64,000 nucleotides of DNA from Nissolia schottii. Taxonomy: Eukaryota > Streptophyta > Magnoliopsida > Fabales > Fabaceae. Of this stretch, positions 10,580 through 21,878 are shown piece by piece. The position numbers were made by a program, and so were the translations under genes. How positions within the stretch are numbered: the stretch's first letter is position 1; the number at the start of each line of letters is the position of its first letter. The stretch is from contig QANU01044385.1 of the NCBI GenBank assembly GCA_003254905.1, positions 62,001 to 126,000 on the forward strand, read 5' to 3'. The notes below the pieces were generated by a model. That model saw nothing but the letters and a program-made list of their open reading frames with translations. It had not been told where the DNA came from and did no database searches.

Positions 10580-13030
10580 CAATCGAGTTTAGTGAGAGAT
10601 TGAGCTACTTTGGAATCGCTACGAGTATGGTGATTTACCTCACAAAGGTTATTCACCAAGACCTTAAGACAGCAGCTAGGAATGTGAACTACTGGGCTGG
10701 TGTCACCACTTTGATGCCACTCTTGGGAGGCTTCCTAGCCGATGCATTCTTGGGCCGCTACACCACTGTCATCGCATCATGCCTTGTTTATCTCATGGTA
10801 ATCTCAATCACCATATATTCAGTCTAATATATATGTTATCATATACAAATAAATACTTTAAAATTCTGTAACACGCACCATTCAAGTAAATTAGCATTGT
10901 TATGCCTAGCAGCTTATTATGCATGGAAATGCAGGGCTTGGTTCTCCTTACTCTCTCATGGTTCTTACCAGCCCTAAGGCCGTGTGACCACACCAACATG
11001 TGCACCGAACCTCGGAGGGTTCATGAAGTGGTTTTCTTCCTCGCCATCTACCTAATATCCGTCGGCACCGGAGGCCACAAACCTTCCCTGGAGAGCTTCG
11101 GCGCCGACCAATTCGACGACGATCACCCCGCCGAGAGGCGCCAGAAGATGTCATTCTTCAACTGGTGGAGCTGCGGACTTTGCAGCGGGATCATCCTAGG
11201 AGTGACCCTTATTGTTTATGTGCAAGACCACGTCAACTGGGGTGTTGCTGACGTCATCCTCACCGTGGTGATGGCGCTTTCGTTGCTACTTTTCCTTGTG
11301 GGGAGGAAGTTTTACCGCTATAGGGCGCCGACGGGGAGCCCCTTGACTCCAATGTTGCAGGTTCTGGTTGCTGCTGCCTCCAAAAGGAACCTTCCTTTTC
11401 CTTCAAATCCAGCTGAGTTGTATGAGGTTTCCAAGGATGAGAGCGGCACTAATGGAAGATTTCTAGGCCACACCAAGAAACTCAAGTAAGGGTTCCTAGA
11501 CTTTAATTGGTACAATTACTTTCGTTGAAATAATTGAAGTTGTCACGATTGGTTTTCAAATAGCTAATTTATGTTTGGGAATGATGACTTAAAAAAAGTC
11601 AGAAAATATTTCATATTTCTTAATTTATTTATTTTTTATAATTTTTATAACTAAATCTATTAAATTTTATTATTATTTTATTATTTAATATGACATATTA
11701 ATAGTTTATATAATCTAATGTGATAAACTAATATTTTTTAATATAATTTTTATAGAGGTGCATTGTAAGCTCAAGTGGTTTGTAAATCTTAAGACCTAGT
11801 TTAAGTTAGTTCTTTCAACGATTTTACTAATAAAAAATTTATTATAATCATACAAAACATGAAATAATAACAAAATTTGATAAATTTAGTTGTAAAAAAT
11901 TATTAAAAATAGATGAATTAAGCAACAACATGGTTTAATTAGTTTCGCCCATAAAAACAAAAAAAAAAAAAGGTCGTGCTTCGTAACAAATAAATAAAAA
12001 ATTGAAACAGAAATCCATATATATATTTCTATTACAATTTTAAAAGTTGAAGTGAGCGAGTATTATTTGTCTCAGGTTTCTAGACAAGGCAGCCATTGTT
12101 GAAAAGGATGGAAACTCAGCAGAGAAGCAAAGTCCATGGAAACTGGCAACCGTGACAAAGGTGGAAGAGATGAAGCTGATCATCAACATGATCCCCATTT
12201 GGGTATTCACACTACCCTTCGGAATGTGCGCCGCGCAAACATCCACTTTCTTCATCAAACAATCCGTAGTCATGGACAGAAACATAGGCGCCGGTTTTGA
12301 GATCCCTCCGGCTTCGGTGTTCACCCTCGCCGCCTTCGGCATGATAGCTTCGGTGGCGCTCTACGACAAGATCCTCGTACCAATGCTAAGGAAGCTGACC
12401 GGGAACGAGAGAGGGATGAGCATCCTTCAGAGGATCGGTTTCGGAATGCTCTTCTCCGTCGTCACAATGATAGTGGCCGCAATTGTAGAAAAGAAGAGAC
12501 TTGAAGCCGTTGAGATGAATCCCTTAAAAGGTTGGTTTGTCGCATGCTCATTTAATTTATCCATTTTTTATAATTTTTACAACTAAATTCATGTGCTAGC
12601 AGGTTCGCTCACAATGAGTGTCTTTTGGCTGGCGCCACAGTTCCTAATTATCGGTTTCGGTGACGGTTTTACCCTTGTGGGGCTGCAAGAGTATTTCTAC
12701 GACCAAGTCCCTGACTCAATGAGGAGCTTGGGGATAGCGCTTTATTTGAGCGTCATCGGCGCCGCCAACTTCCTCAGCAGCTGGTTGATAACGGTGGTTG
12801 ATCACGTAACAGAAAAGAGCGGGAACAGCAGTTGGTTCGGCAAGGATTTGAACACTAGCCGGTTGGACAAATTCTATTGGCTGCTGGCGGCGATAACCAC
12901 CCTCAACATATTCGTGTTTGTGTACTTTGCAACAAGGTACACGTATAAGAACGTGCAGAAGGTGGTTGTGGCTGATTGCTATGAAGGCAAGGTCAGTGAT
13001 GATGCTGCTGCTGCAGGGACAATGGTTTGA
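10580..13030 (+). CDS. NRT1/PTR family (NPF5-like) proton-coupled transporter, exons 2-5
   Basis: Exons: 10580-10797, 10935-11485, 12076-12530 and 12603-13030, all with GT-AG junctions and matching phases; intron 4 is only 72 bp. They encode about 550 residues of a 12-helix major-facilitator transporter. Exon 2 starts one base into an Ala codon and carries the ExxER proton-coupling motif (EFSER in IEFSERLSYFG), then GGFLADAFLGRYTT, the PTR signature. Later landmarks are FFNWWSCGLCSG, LKFLDKAA across the exon 3/4 junction, VFWLAPQFLIIG and FYDQVPDSMRSLG. These match the NPF5 subfamily; NPF members move nitrate, peptides or hormones, and the substrate cannot be told here. The N-terminal ~35-45 residues are missing and probably lie in the gap at 8627-9410. 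No stops or frameshifts were seen in the visible exons. Confidence 0.93.
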
Positions 13031-13394
13031 GTGTTGGTTTGTTTTATCGATGTATGTGGCGTATAAGTTACTAGGAGCACAGGATGTGATGATGAAAAAT
13101 GTGTTTCCTCTGGCAAGTTATATTTCTACTACTATGATTCGCTGTTGTTGTCTTGCCAGATTAGGGTTGTTAACCATGTACTTTATTTTGATTTTTGAAC
13201 GAATAATATTAGCATATGGTCAGAGAGTTTTATTTATTCCGTTAATGTTATACGACTGTTATGTAATGTAAATGAAACAAATACTATGCTAGTGCTATGG
13301 TGCAGTTCATAATTTGATGGTACCGAAACATATCACCATGACTATGACATATTTCTATTGAATTTTTAGTTTACATTAGTTGAAACGTTTTGGT

Positions 13395-14050
13395 GAAAAA
13401 AGTTCGAAGATGCTCAAGTGATTGAAGAGGTTCTTCGTTCTTTGACCACAAAATTTGATATGTGGTTTGTGCGATTGAAGAGCCAAAATATTTAGATGAA
13501 ATATCCATAGATAAACTAATATAGGTTCTATTCAAGCTCATGAGAAAAGATTCTGGGTGATCCCATAGTCTAGTGGTTAATTTTACACTGCGCTAAGCAT
13601 TTAGAGTTGTGTTTATCTCAGGGACAGATATAATGTCCGATCTTTGCTTAAGTGAACTAATGAATGTCCGACTAATTTATCTTTGTCCAAAAAAAAAACA
13701 TGAGAAAAGATTCACGAGGAAAAATGATGAGCCTTTGGAGCAAGTCTTTAAAGCCAAAAGCTTCTTTTGGAGATGTGTTGTGTTTCAAGTGTAAATGTTA
13801 AAGTTTTACATTAATAAAATTTAGATTAAGTGGAGACTATATATTTAAAAGACTCATAAATTTATTGTATTAAAGTTTTAGATTAGGATATAGCATCTAA
13901 CTCGCTAACAAGATGATGAATGAAAAAGAAGCTAGTGGAAGAAGATGTAGTCGTGGCCAAGGAAGGGAGGACGAGAAGATGCTGATAAAAATAATGATGA
14001 AAGAAGCCACCAATCCACTAGAGGTGGTGGAAGAGGAAGAGAGAAAGATT
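13395..14050 (+). pseudogene. Ty1/copia gag (UBN2-type) relic
   Basis: Broken reading frames translate to pieces of the plant copia gag domain: DA.VIEEVLRSLTTKFD, AIEE-like and IDKLI, then HEKRFTRKNDEPLEQVFKAK and an Arg/Gly-rich tail near 13930-14040. The family pattern is VVEKILRSLTPKFD...AIEESKDL...EL.GSLQAHEERM. There are several stops and frameshifts. The unit is interrupted by a SINE at 13554-13698. No LTRs were recognised. Confidence 0.7.
13554..13698 (+). mobile_element. tRNA-derived SINE with perfect 15-bp target duplication
   Basis: A 145-bp insert begins TGGGTGATCCCATAGTCTAG, containing a box A-like TAGTCTAGTGG about 12 bases in, and ends in a short run of ten A. It is flanked by identical 15-base copies of CATGAGAAAAGATTC at 13539-13553 and 13699-13713. 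Removing the insert and one repeat restores the copia gag reading (LxxHEKRFTR). Box B is degenerate. Structure, tail and duplication together are diagnostic of a SINE retroinsertion. Confidence 0.88.
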
Positions 14051-15470
14051 AATCCATAGACCAAATGATTTATATTCAGGAAATTGGGCTTTACCTTTCA
14101 AAAATTTATGGGAAATTGGGCTTTAATCAATCTAATTCTCAGCATCCAGTCCATCTTCTTCCGTCCCCAACTCTTGGGCCGTCTCTTCAATGTGGGTAGT
14201 TCCATGTCGTGTGGCCCCATTTGTATTTCATTCCTTTTTATTTATTTATTTATTTATTATTTGCTTTATGTTGACGGACAATAAGAGAAACAGAGATTGA
14301 ACCGTAGCTTTTAGTATGCATCCGGACACAGAAAATAATCAAAATATACAGAAAGTGAGGACGAAACAAGTTTCAAAAAGAAAACAAAGATATATAACTT
14401 AAAAGTGTTTATTTTTAGATAATTATTTTTAACTAATTTTATACATTAAAAAATAAAAAATATAAGAAATATATCAAGGACACAAGGGATGCATTTTTAT
14501 TGTACCTCTAAAATAAAAAAACACAAGAGATATGTCTCTACTGTCTTTGTGTCTTTGTATTTTCTGTCATAAGACTCTGAACCAAATGCTACTTAATTAG
14601 TGCTGGTGATCCTTTTTCCCCCACTTGAGATCACTTGAGAGAAAAGTGACTTGTATTTGAAAATACTTCAAGCTAGCACTTAAACTAAATAGTATTAGCA
14701 CTTTCTTTTTGTTCCAGCAGCATAATGTACTCTTATGCCTTACATTTCCTTTATCTTCCTACATAATGAGTTTAAGCCATTGTATGGTGGTAGCATTCGC
14801 CTATGTATGGCCCACTTTAACATAATTTACAAGACCTTTATAAATGCAAGACATCATTATTCGTAATATATACTGCACTTACATAAATTGTATTATGCTT
14901 ATCTTTGGGGTGTAATGAGGAAAGGCTTGTAATAAAAGGGTTTCCACCATTAGAAAGAGGGAAAATACAATTTAATTTCTATAAACTCTAAGTGAAGATG
15001 AGTTTTATTATTATCTAATCATGTGTTGTTGTATAAATAAAAATAATTACATTTTGTAATTTTAGGAGTAATGATCAACTAACTTTATTAACGTAACACT
15101 AAATGATTAAATAATAATGTAAAAAATTTTACACTAATAATGCATAAAAATTAAACTTTATAATAAAACACTCAATTCATTATACCCAAACAAATCAGCA
15201 TTCAATTCAATTGCATCATGAAAGTCCTTAGCCATTACAAATGATAACATATGCACTGAGACACGTATTAAGTTTTTTTATACTTGTTTGGTGGAATTTG
15301 AAGGCGTTTGAACTGATTCTTGTGAACAACAGTCCAAAATCTGCAATTGTTTGATGATATTGTAAGATGTTGCTTCCTCACCGTCTGATTAAATTCTCAA
15401 TAGTCTTAGTTAAGGCATAAGAGTGTTATGATTCTATAAATTACAATTAAGCAAAATCATATGCCTGTGG

Positions 15471-15525
<55 letters not shown>

Positions 15526-16331
15526 TGCTTTTTCTCTAAAGTTAAAGAATGTTATCTCATTTCTTAAAAAACAATATTCCCATTAACTAGAATAATAAAA
15601 AAGAAAACACTTTTGGGTCCCAAAGTCACTTTAAAACCAGCAATGGCATCTCATGAGAGTTGAGACCAAACAGGGAACGGTCGCCTCCATCCACCTTTTC
15701 TGTCTCAAAAATAATTGCAAGCTTTTAGTGCGATCTCTAATCTATTTTAGTGAAAAACTGAACAGACATTCGTTAGAACCTCATCCACTGAAAGTGTCCT
15801 CATTTGTTAATTAACCCGTTATTTATATTAATGAAATATATTATTAACAAACATTTAATTGATCATTAAATAAAATTTTAATAAAATGCAAGTTCAGATA
15901 AAATTTTATATTACTCAGTAATAAATTTTGTGTATAAATAACATTTGTCTATAATTAAACACCACAAAATCTCTTAAAATTGCTTCATCTAATCATCGAT
16001 TGAAATCCTAGAGGCCTCTTAGAATTGCATTATCAAGTTAAGCAATAACCCAACATATAATTAAAGATAATTTGCCCTATATCATAACATCCAATTAAAC
16101 CAATCATTCATTACAACAAATTAAAACAATCCATTAAACAAATGGATTTCAAAACAAACGCCAGACTATCCAGAACTTTATCCTATTAACAATTGCAACA
16201 ATTTTAAATTTAAATAATAAAGTATAGAATAAAAAAATAAAAAAGAAATAAATACAGTTCCAACTACCAACTTCCAACTTTCCATTTTTCTAAAAACCGG
16301 AATTCAAAAACAAAAGAAAATTCCACAAAAG
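14051..16331. other. AT-rich intergenic region
   Basis: No gene is seen. A (TC)n microsatellite of about 22 units lies at 15473-15517. The rest is AT-rich without recognisable coding or element ends. The last few hundred bases are the 3' flank of the oxidase gene on the minus strand. Confidence 0.6.
15473..15517. repeat. (TC)n microsatellite
   Basis: An uninterrupted CT/TC run of about 45 bases followed by a T tract, in intergenic DNA. Confidence 0.9.
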
Positions 16332-17936
16332 CTAAGACACGTGCATCCAACGCGCAACGCTGGGCACGCCCTGGTTCACGGCAAACACCATGTAATACCC
16401 CGGCGGCGCCACCATCCCATTCGGCGGCGCAGTACACCCAATCCGGTACCTCCCGCTCCCATCTCCACCATCCGGCACGGCGGAACTAACGGCTAGTTTG
16501 ACCAGCCGTTGACCCTGCGAGAACGAGTGAGTCGCGTACGGCGCACTCGCCAAATTCACCTCCACGATTCCCACCACAGGCAAACCAACCGACACAACAA
16601 CGCTAAACGCGCCACCAAAACGCACCGTTTCGGGCAAGTCAACTATCTCGGGACGGATATTCGCCTTATCGGGACCCAAATACTCGGGCGAGAACGCCTC
16701 GATCCTCAACTCGGTTGGAAACTCGGCGTCGAATCGGTAGAACACGTGCGGGTTGCTCCCCGCGATTAGAACCCTCCCGTCCGGTAACAAATTCGCGGTT
16801 GCGTGGTAGAGCCTCGGAACCGTTCCCGGGTTCAGGACCATGAACCGCAACCCAACCGGTTGGTCCGGCCGGTAGAGAACCGGGTTCATGCACGGGTTCG
16901 AAGCCATCTCGAAACCCTGCGTCCCTGACATCGCTCCGTTTATGATCAAAACGTCGCCGTTTGGTAGCATCACCATGTCGCCCATGATCCTCTGAAACGG
17001 CATGTCCTCCATCGTCCAAGCTGGTTCCGATCCGGATCCGGTTGCCATGATCCGACCGCAGCTCCCGTGTGCCGGAGTATCACTACTCCGCTCCAAAAAC
17101 GCGCCGTACTGAGCTCCGCCGCAGACGACGATCTCCGCGGCGGAGTAGTCACCTTGCAGCGCCAGCATGACGGATGAGCCGGCGGAGGGGTAATTCCTCG
17201 GTCCACCTTCTAATTGCGGGTACACCGTAACGATTCGGTTCAATTTGTAATCGTACATCACCGCCTTCGTGTTCGCGAACACGAAGAGGTGGCCGTTGGG
17301 GAGAAGGTGGACGTAAGGGTAGAGGTTATCCATCTGAGTGTCCTCGGTTTCGAGCAGGAAAGGGAACGAAACGGCGCCGTTTCGGGCCGGGTAGAATTCG
17401 ACGGTGTTGGAGCCCCGACCGCCGACGATTATGACGGAACCGTCGGGGAGGATCTGGTTCGTTGCATACCATCGTCCCTGTGCTAATTCGACGTCGTTTT
17501 GCTCCTCCCAATCGCATGACCCGTTTACGTCGCACGGGTCGAATTTTCGGATCTTTTTGAACCCATCGAGGTCGCCACCGGTTTGGAGGAGGGTGCCGTT
17601 GGGGAGGAACTGGCCCGATGAGCACCACGTGTCCGTGAGGATTTTCAACGGTCGGATTTGGTTGGTCTTGAGGTCGAGGAGGACCGAGTGGGCGTAGCAG
17701 TCGCGCTTCAAGACGGCGTCGTTTCGGTCGAACCGGCAGCGGTTCCTCGGGAGGAGTTTTCTGGATGGGCCGATGTTTGTGCGGTCGAGGAGGACCACCG
17801 TGTTGAACCGGGTCACCGCCGTGTGCATGGAGGAGATGCCGGCGTCGGCGACGAGGAGCTCCCACGTGCCGGGGAGGTCGGCACGTGCATGTGTTAGAAG
17901 AGAAAGAAGGAAGAGTAGGGGGCGTAGTAGAGACAT
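16332..17936 (-). CDS. glyoxal/aldehyde oxidase (galactose-oxidase-like, secreted)
   Basis: One uninterrupted exon of 534 codons encodes a copper-radical oxidase of the glyoxal oxidase (GLOX) family, which oxidises aldehydes and releases H2O2 in the cell wall. The start is taken at the ATG ending at 17936 because it opens a signal peptide (MSLLRPLLFLLSLLTHARA) directly before the mature-like DLPGTWELL. In-frame ATGs upstream (18047, 18011) would add a charged, low-complexity leader around the TATA region. The active-site set is complete: Cys105 in DTWCSSGQFLPNG and Tyr157 in GRWYATNQ (cross-linked Cys-Tyr pair), Tyr377-His378 in PRLYHATANLLPDG, and His470 in APYATHSFSQGQR. Kelch-like blade motifs (LPNGxxLxxGG) recur, and a DUF1929-type beta domain forms the C-terminus. 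Length is usual for plant GLOX. The coding DNA is strikingly GC-rich compared with its flanks. Confidence 0.94.
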   Translation of the reverse strand: MSLLRPLLFLLSLLTHARADLPGTWELLVADAGISSMHTAVTRFNTVVLLDRTNIGPSRKLLPRNRCRFDRNDAVLKRDCYAHSVLLDLKTNQIRPLKILTDTWCSSGQFLPNGTLLQTGGDLDGFKKIRKFDPCDVNGSCDWEEQNDVELAQGRWYATNQILPDGSVIIVGGRGSNTVEFYPARNGAVSFPFLLETEDTQMDNLYPYVHLLPNGHLFVFANTKAVMYDYKLNRIVTVYPQLEGGPRNYPSAGSSVMLALQGDYSAAEIVVCGGAQYGAFLERSSDTPAHGSCGRIMATGSGSEPAWTMEDMPFQRIMGDMVMLPNGDVLIINGAMSGTQGFEMASNPCMNPVLYRPDQPVGLRFMVLNPGTVPRLYHATANLLPDGRVLIAGSNPHVFYRFDAEFPTELRIEAFSPEYLGPDKANIRPEIVDLPETVRFGGAFSVVVSVGLPVVGIVEVNLASAPYATHSFSQGQRLVKLAVSSAVPDGGDGSGRYRIGCTAPPNGMVAPPGYYMVFAVNQGVPSVARWMHVS

Positions 17937-18008
17937 AGGTACGTTAGTGTTATGTGTTATTGGGAGGCTGAGTGAAAGTGAAGTGAGGTGGAGTGAAGCT
18001 TCTATTCT

Positions 18009-18018
18009 CATTATAAAG
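18009..18018 (-). promoter_or_regulatory. TATA-like element upstream of the oxidase gene
   Basis: On the minus strand, CTTTATAATGAG lies about 75 bases before the chosen start codon, followed by a C/A-rich leader (CTTCACTCCACCTCACTTCA) typical of plant transcription starts. A second TTTATAAT motif occurs about 50 bases further upstream (near 18066). Either could position the start. Confidence 0.45.
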
Positions 18019-18119
18019 AAGAAAGGTTTTTTTTTCCCAAAAACCATAATGAAATTGTTAAGAATTATAAAGAGGAAAGTGCATTATTATTATTATTCAG
18101 TGTATTTTTGTTTTTTATG

Positions 18120-19199
18120 GACTGCTATTATTTAGTTTGATCATTGATGTATGAGAGGACAAGGTTCGTAGACGGTTGATGTGATCTACTGGAGTGATGC
18201 TTTTGTTTCAATATACTAACGTCAAAATAACAATGTTAATTATATTATTGGTTTATAGATATATTAGATACGTGGACATACATGAGATAAGTTTAATTTA
18301 TGATTAAAGGATAAAAAAATGTTAAAATATAGAACATGGGATTTTAGATTAAAAAATGTATTTTGGACACTAAATATGATGTAAATAGACACCGAGTATC
18401 TTCTTTCATATATATCATGAGATCCATAATCAATCATTTATAATATAAGTATAAATCTCATAATATGTTTGAGAGAAAAAATTTGGTGTTTTCATCGTAT
18501 TAATGTCTAAATAAACACTAATCTTTTAAGTTTATGTGGGAGGCTTTGGAAATTGATAGTCTTGGTTCGTAGTATAGGGAAGAAGGTGGGTGACGTCAGG
18601 GGAAAGCGAGAGCGGAGAATTGACACACAGGATGCAAGTGGCAAGACACACGCAAGACATGGTTCAATGGCATGTCCACTCCTCCTTCATATACGCCCTT
18701 ATAATTCTTAGGCCAACTAATGCTTTGTTTTCTAATGTTGAAGAGTGGGACAAAATGACTAGTTCTGATTTATCCAAAACTAAAAAGCAGAAGAAGAGAA
18801 GTTTAGAAGAAATCTCCAATCATACAGTTCCTCCAAGATTTGGCTTGGGATTTTATTTTTGGTATTTGACGTATACATGAATTACTAAAGCAAATTTTAA
18901 TATAAGAAAGTATTATGTAAGTAAACTAGTAAATCTCATGATGTGTTATGAGATGAATAATTAAATATAGACACTTTTTTTATATATTCAAATAAAAAAA
19001 ATTGAAGAAAAATAAGTATTATTACACATAGTATGCAAATCTCCATTGAACTTTTATTAGTTTTACTGCTTTAAAACATAAAATGTATTATTTTTATTTC
19101 ATTTTACTTTTGGATAATATTCAAAGCATTTTAAGGTACAATTAAAAAACTATTGCTTTTAAGCTTCGAGGTGAGTTTGCAACTAGTTTATTTTAAAAA
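18120..19199. other. AT-rich intergenic stretch upstream of the oxidase
   Basis: No gene is recognised. The open frame at 18590-18880 on the plus strand has no domain and no coding character that I can support. Confidence 0.5.
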
Positions 19200-19480
19200 A
19201 GAGAGAGAGGGCCAAGGCCCAAAACAAAAGAAGACTACCCATTGACCAGAATAGCAGTGTTACAGCCATCGACACAAGGGGGTATGAAAAAAAATATGCA
19301 TGCCAAAGGGCTTGTATGGCCAATCTTGGCCACAGAGTTGCCTTCCCTTAGCAGATGGACAACCATATATCATGAATAAGGTTAACAGCAAGCAGGGAAC
19401 TAGACTCAACAATAACTTGATAAGAAATCATTTAGGGAAGCTTCTTTATCTGCTATAGATAATTGGCAAGTGGAACCTAA
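19200..19480 (-). pseudogene. LINE RNase H fragment
   Basis: The minus strand translates, with one frameshift, to LNDFLSS, then VIVESSSLLAVNLIHDI and VVHLLREGNSVAKIG. These are the second half of the RNase H (RVT_3) domain found at the end of plant LINE polyproteins (pattern ..VESDSLLAVNLI...HI.REGN..AD.LA). The expected Asp after VES is Ser. No RT remains are attached, so it is a short dead 3' LINE piece. Confidence 0.6.
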
Positions 19481-20019
19481 TGATGTTCCAAAAACTTAAT
19501 AGAATTTCCATTCTGAACAATATGTCAAATTAAGTTATCATGAAGGGTGTTCCAATGATCAAAGGAAGAAGGGTGATAATATGGACATGCATAATTATTT
19601 TATGGATATGCATAAATTAGTGTTTAGTCCAGATTAAATTGTTCACTAGAATAATGTGTACATGTGTATGGACTAGCTGATGATAGGTGGGCTAAGTCCA
19701 TCATTACCTAATGTATGGAAGAGTCCCTTCGCCTACCCTGTGTCAGTTTTTATTCTCCCTATTAAGAATAAAAATTAATATGGGTTTTTTTGGTAGCCTG
19801 TATTCTGAACCTGACATAGAGCTAGGAAGAAACTCTTCCTCTCCTTCTGGTCTTTGTCCATTTTCTCTTCTCTGCAGGCACCAAACAAAAATGGCTTCCG
19901 CTTCTTTAATTCCAGGTTCTAATTTCTATTCTCTATCAACATTATTGTTTATATTTCATATGCTGTGATTAGAACAAACATAATAATTCTTTCATCCCAC
20001 ATTTATATTTAGATCAAAG

Positions 20020-21212
20020 AACTAACTTGCGTCCAAAGACCTTCTCAGTTTGTAAGTAGACCCCATCCAATTTTGATCTTTCCCAATCAACCAATAGTGA
20101 ACATGACAAAAATTGACAACACTTTTTATCAAGCTCATCACAAGTACCTAGCAGGATACGACTTGTTTGCATAGTATAAGTTGGGAGGGTAGAAATGATA
20201 GAGTCCACTAGGGTCAGACAAAATATCTTTGCCCCGAATGTCTTTATGGAGAGCAGCCAAAAATTCATTGTCGTCATTGACATTATTTTCACTTGTGTGA
20301 TGTTGATACTGTCTCCATTCCTCCTTCATCACCGTTGGATTTCCCAGGTCTGATTACAGGCTCTTGTGCACAACTGAAGCAAATCAAATATAGTCCCTCG
20401 CACTCCAAACTCAACTCACAACCTCGGAATTGAAAATGAATACACGTTAACCTGTCTATCTTTAACATTGTACCAATGTTACCGCCTACCCTCCCTCCAA
20501 TGCATCCCCTTTAGAAAATTTGGCCTTCAACACTGAACAGTGATACAATGATATGCCACCATCCATGGTCCCTCATATATATATAGCATGCTTATAATCT
20601 TCCAGCTTTTCAAAATGAACTAAATAGTAAGCATTGCACATATCTAAGATTCTTAGCCCATTCCCTGTGGAGTCTATACTCTAACGTACGATAACTAATG
20701 GTCTTTCCCCAGTACGTACGTTAATAACCACAAACTACCTCCAAGGCTTGAACCATTTGCTCAGTTCCTCGTCAGAGGTAGGAACCTTGGGACTCGGATC
20801 AAACATATCATCCTGTGATTCTTGCCCGACATCTACCCTATCACTACCATATCACTTGTCTTGAGGATTCAGACTTTCATCATCCAAATCCTCAGGGATC
20901 TCCAAAAAAATATGTGGTAGTGCCAACAGATTTAAGAAGGGAATCCTTGTACAACAATTTTTGTTTCTCAGCCCTTTGTTCAACAACCATTTCATCTCTC
21001 TTCTTCTTGACCTTTTTTGTAATTTTCTCAAAAAGATCCTCCTCTTGAGCCAATGTACCAACAACAAGGTTTTCTAGAGTCACGACACTCATTGCCATTA
21101 CCCCTACAACCCCCTTCTTTCTTCTATGTAACCTAGTCTCATTAAAAAACCTCCCAAGGAAAAAACCCAGAAAAAGAAATCCAAAGGAAGAAAAGAGTGC
21201 CACAATTAACAT
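20020..21212 (-). pseudogene. broken gene fragment of unrecognised protein
   Basis: Two minus-strand blocks look like decayed exons rather than random sequence. Block one (21212 to about 20740) encodes a hydrophobic N-terminus (FLFLGFFLGRFF), a Lys/Glu-rich helix (LFEKITKKVKKKRDEM) and acidic pieces ending near PTSDEELSKWFKPW. It needs two frame changes, between GDP/PEDLDDE and after NPQDK. Block two (20340 to 20020) contains EEWRQYQHHTS and DNEFLAALHKDIRGKD. A donor-like GTAGTT follows WFKPW and an acceptor-like AATCAG precedes block two. I do not recognise the family. Frame breaks argue for a pseudogene, but sequencing errors are possible. Confidence 0.35.
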
Positions 21213-21878
21213 AGAAGTGCAAGAAGTGAAGACATCTCATGAACACCACTCTCAAAGAGTCCAGAAGTCCTACTGACAACCACGAATGGTTGCCTAGGAA
21301 ATGCTAGTAAAGGTACCCCTAAACTCAACAAAGGAAGAATCTAACACTCTTGAGAGAAAAATTAGAAGAAACTATACCCTAGCAGAGCTCTCTCACTTTT
21401 TTGCTATAACCTACCAAGTTAATGTCATCCCGACTAAATATCATATGATTGCTTGTCTACCTTGTTGATAAGCATCTATAATTATGTGAAATTTCTTGTT
21501 GTGCTCATATAATTTCCTCTCACAACCTTAATTTTCTAGACCCATCACTGTTTGTTGTTGTTGAACTTTGTCCCTAACAAAATGCAAATCAATCAAAATT
21601 TGCCTTGTCCTAGAGTGAAGAATTGGGTTTGCAGCCAAGAGCACTACACTAATGTTGTCGCAATACATGTATGGAAGGAGAAGGTAGTTGAATCCTTAGC
21701 TCATGGAGTAAATGTTGAATCCAAATCAAGTTTGCAAGAGTTGCTGCTAGGCTTTTGAGTTCTGCTTTAGTGCTAGACTTGTTAACTAGTTGTTTCTTAT
21801 ACTCATGCATGATATGAGGTTGGAGCCAAGATAAATGCAGTAGCTAAAGGTGGATTTGTGATAATCTGCATCGCTGGC

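Noticed and set aside
17214-17897. Long open frames on the plus strand (and other minus-strand frames) overlapping the oxidase gene
   Set aside because: They are shadows in GC-rich coding sequence. Only the minus-strand frame has the family's motifs and active-site residues.
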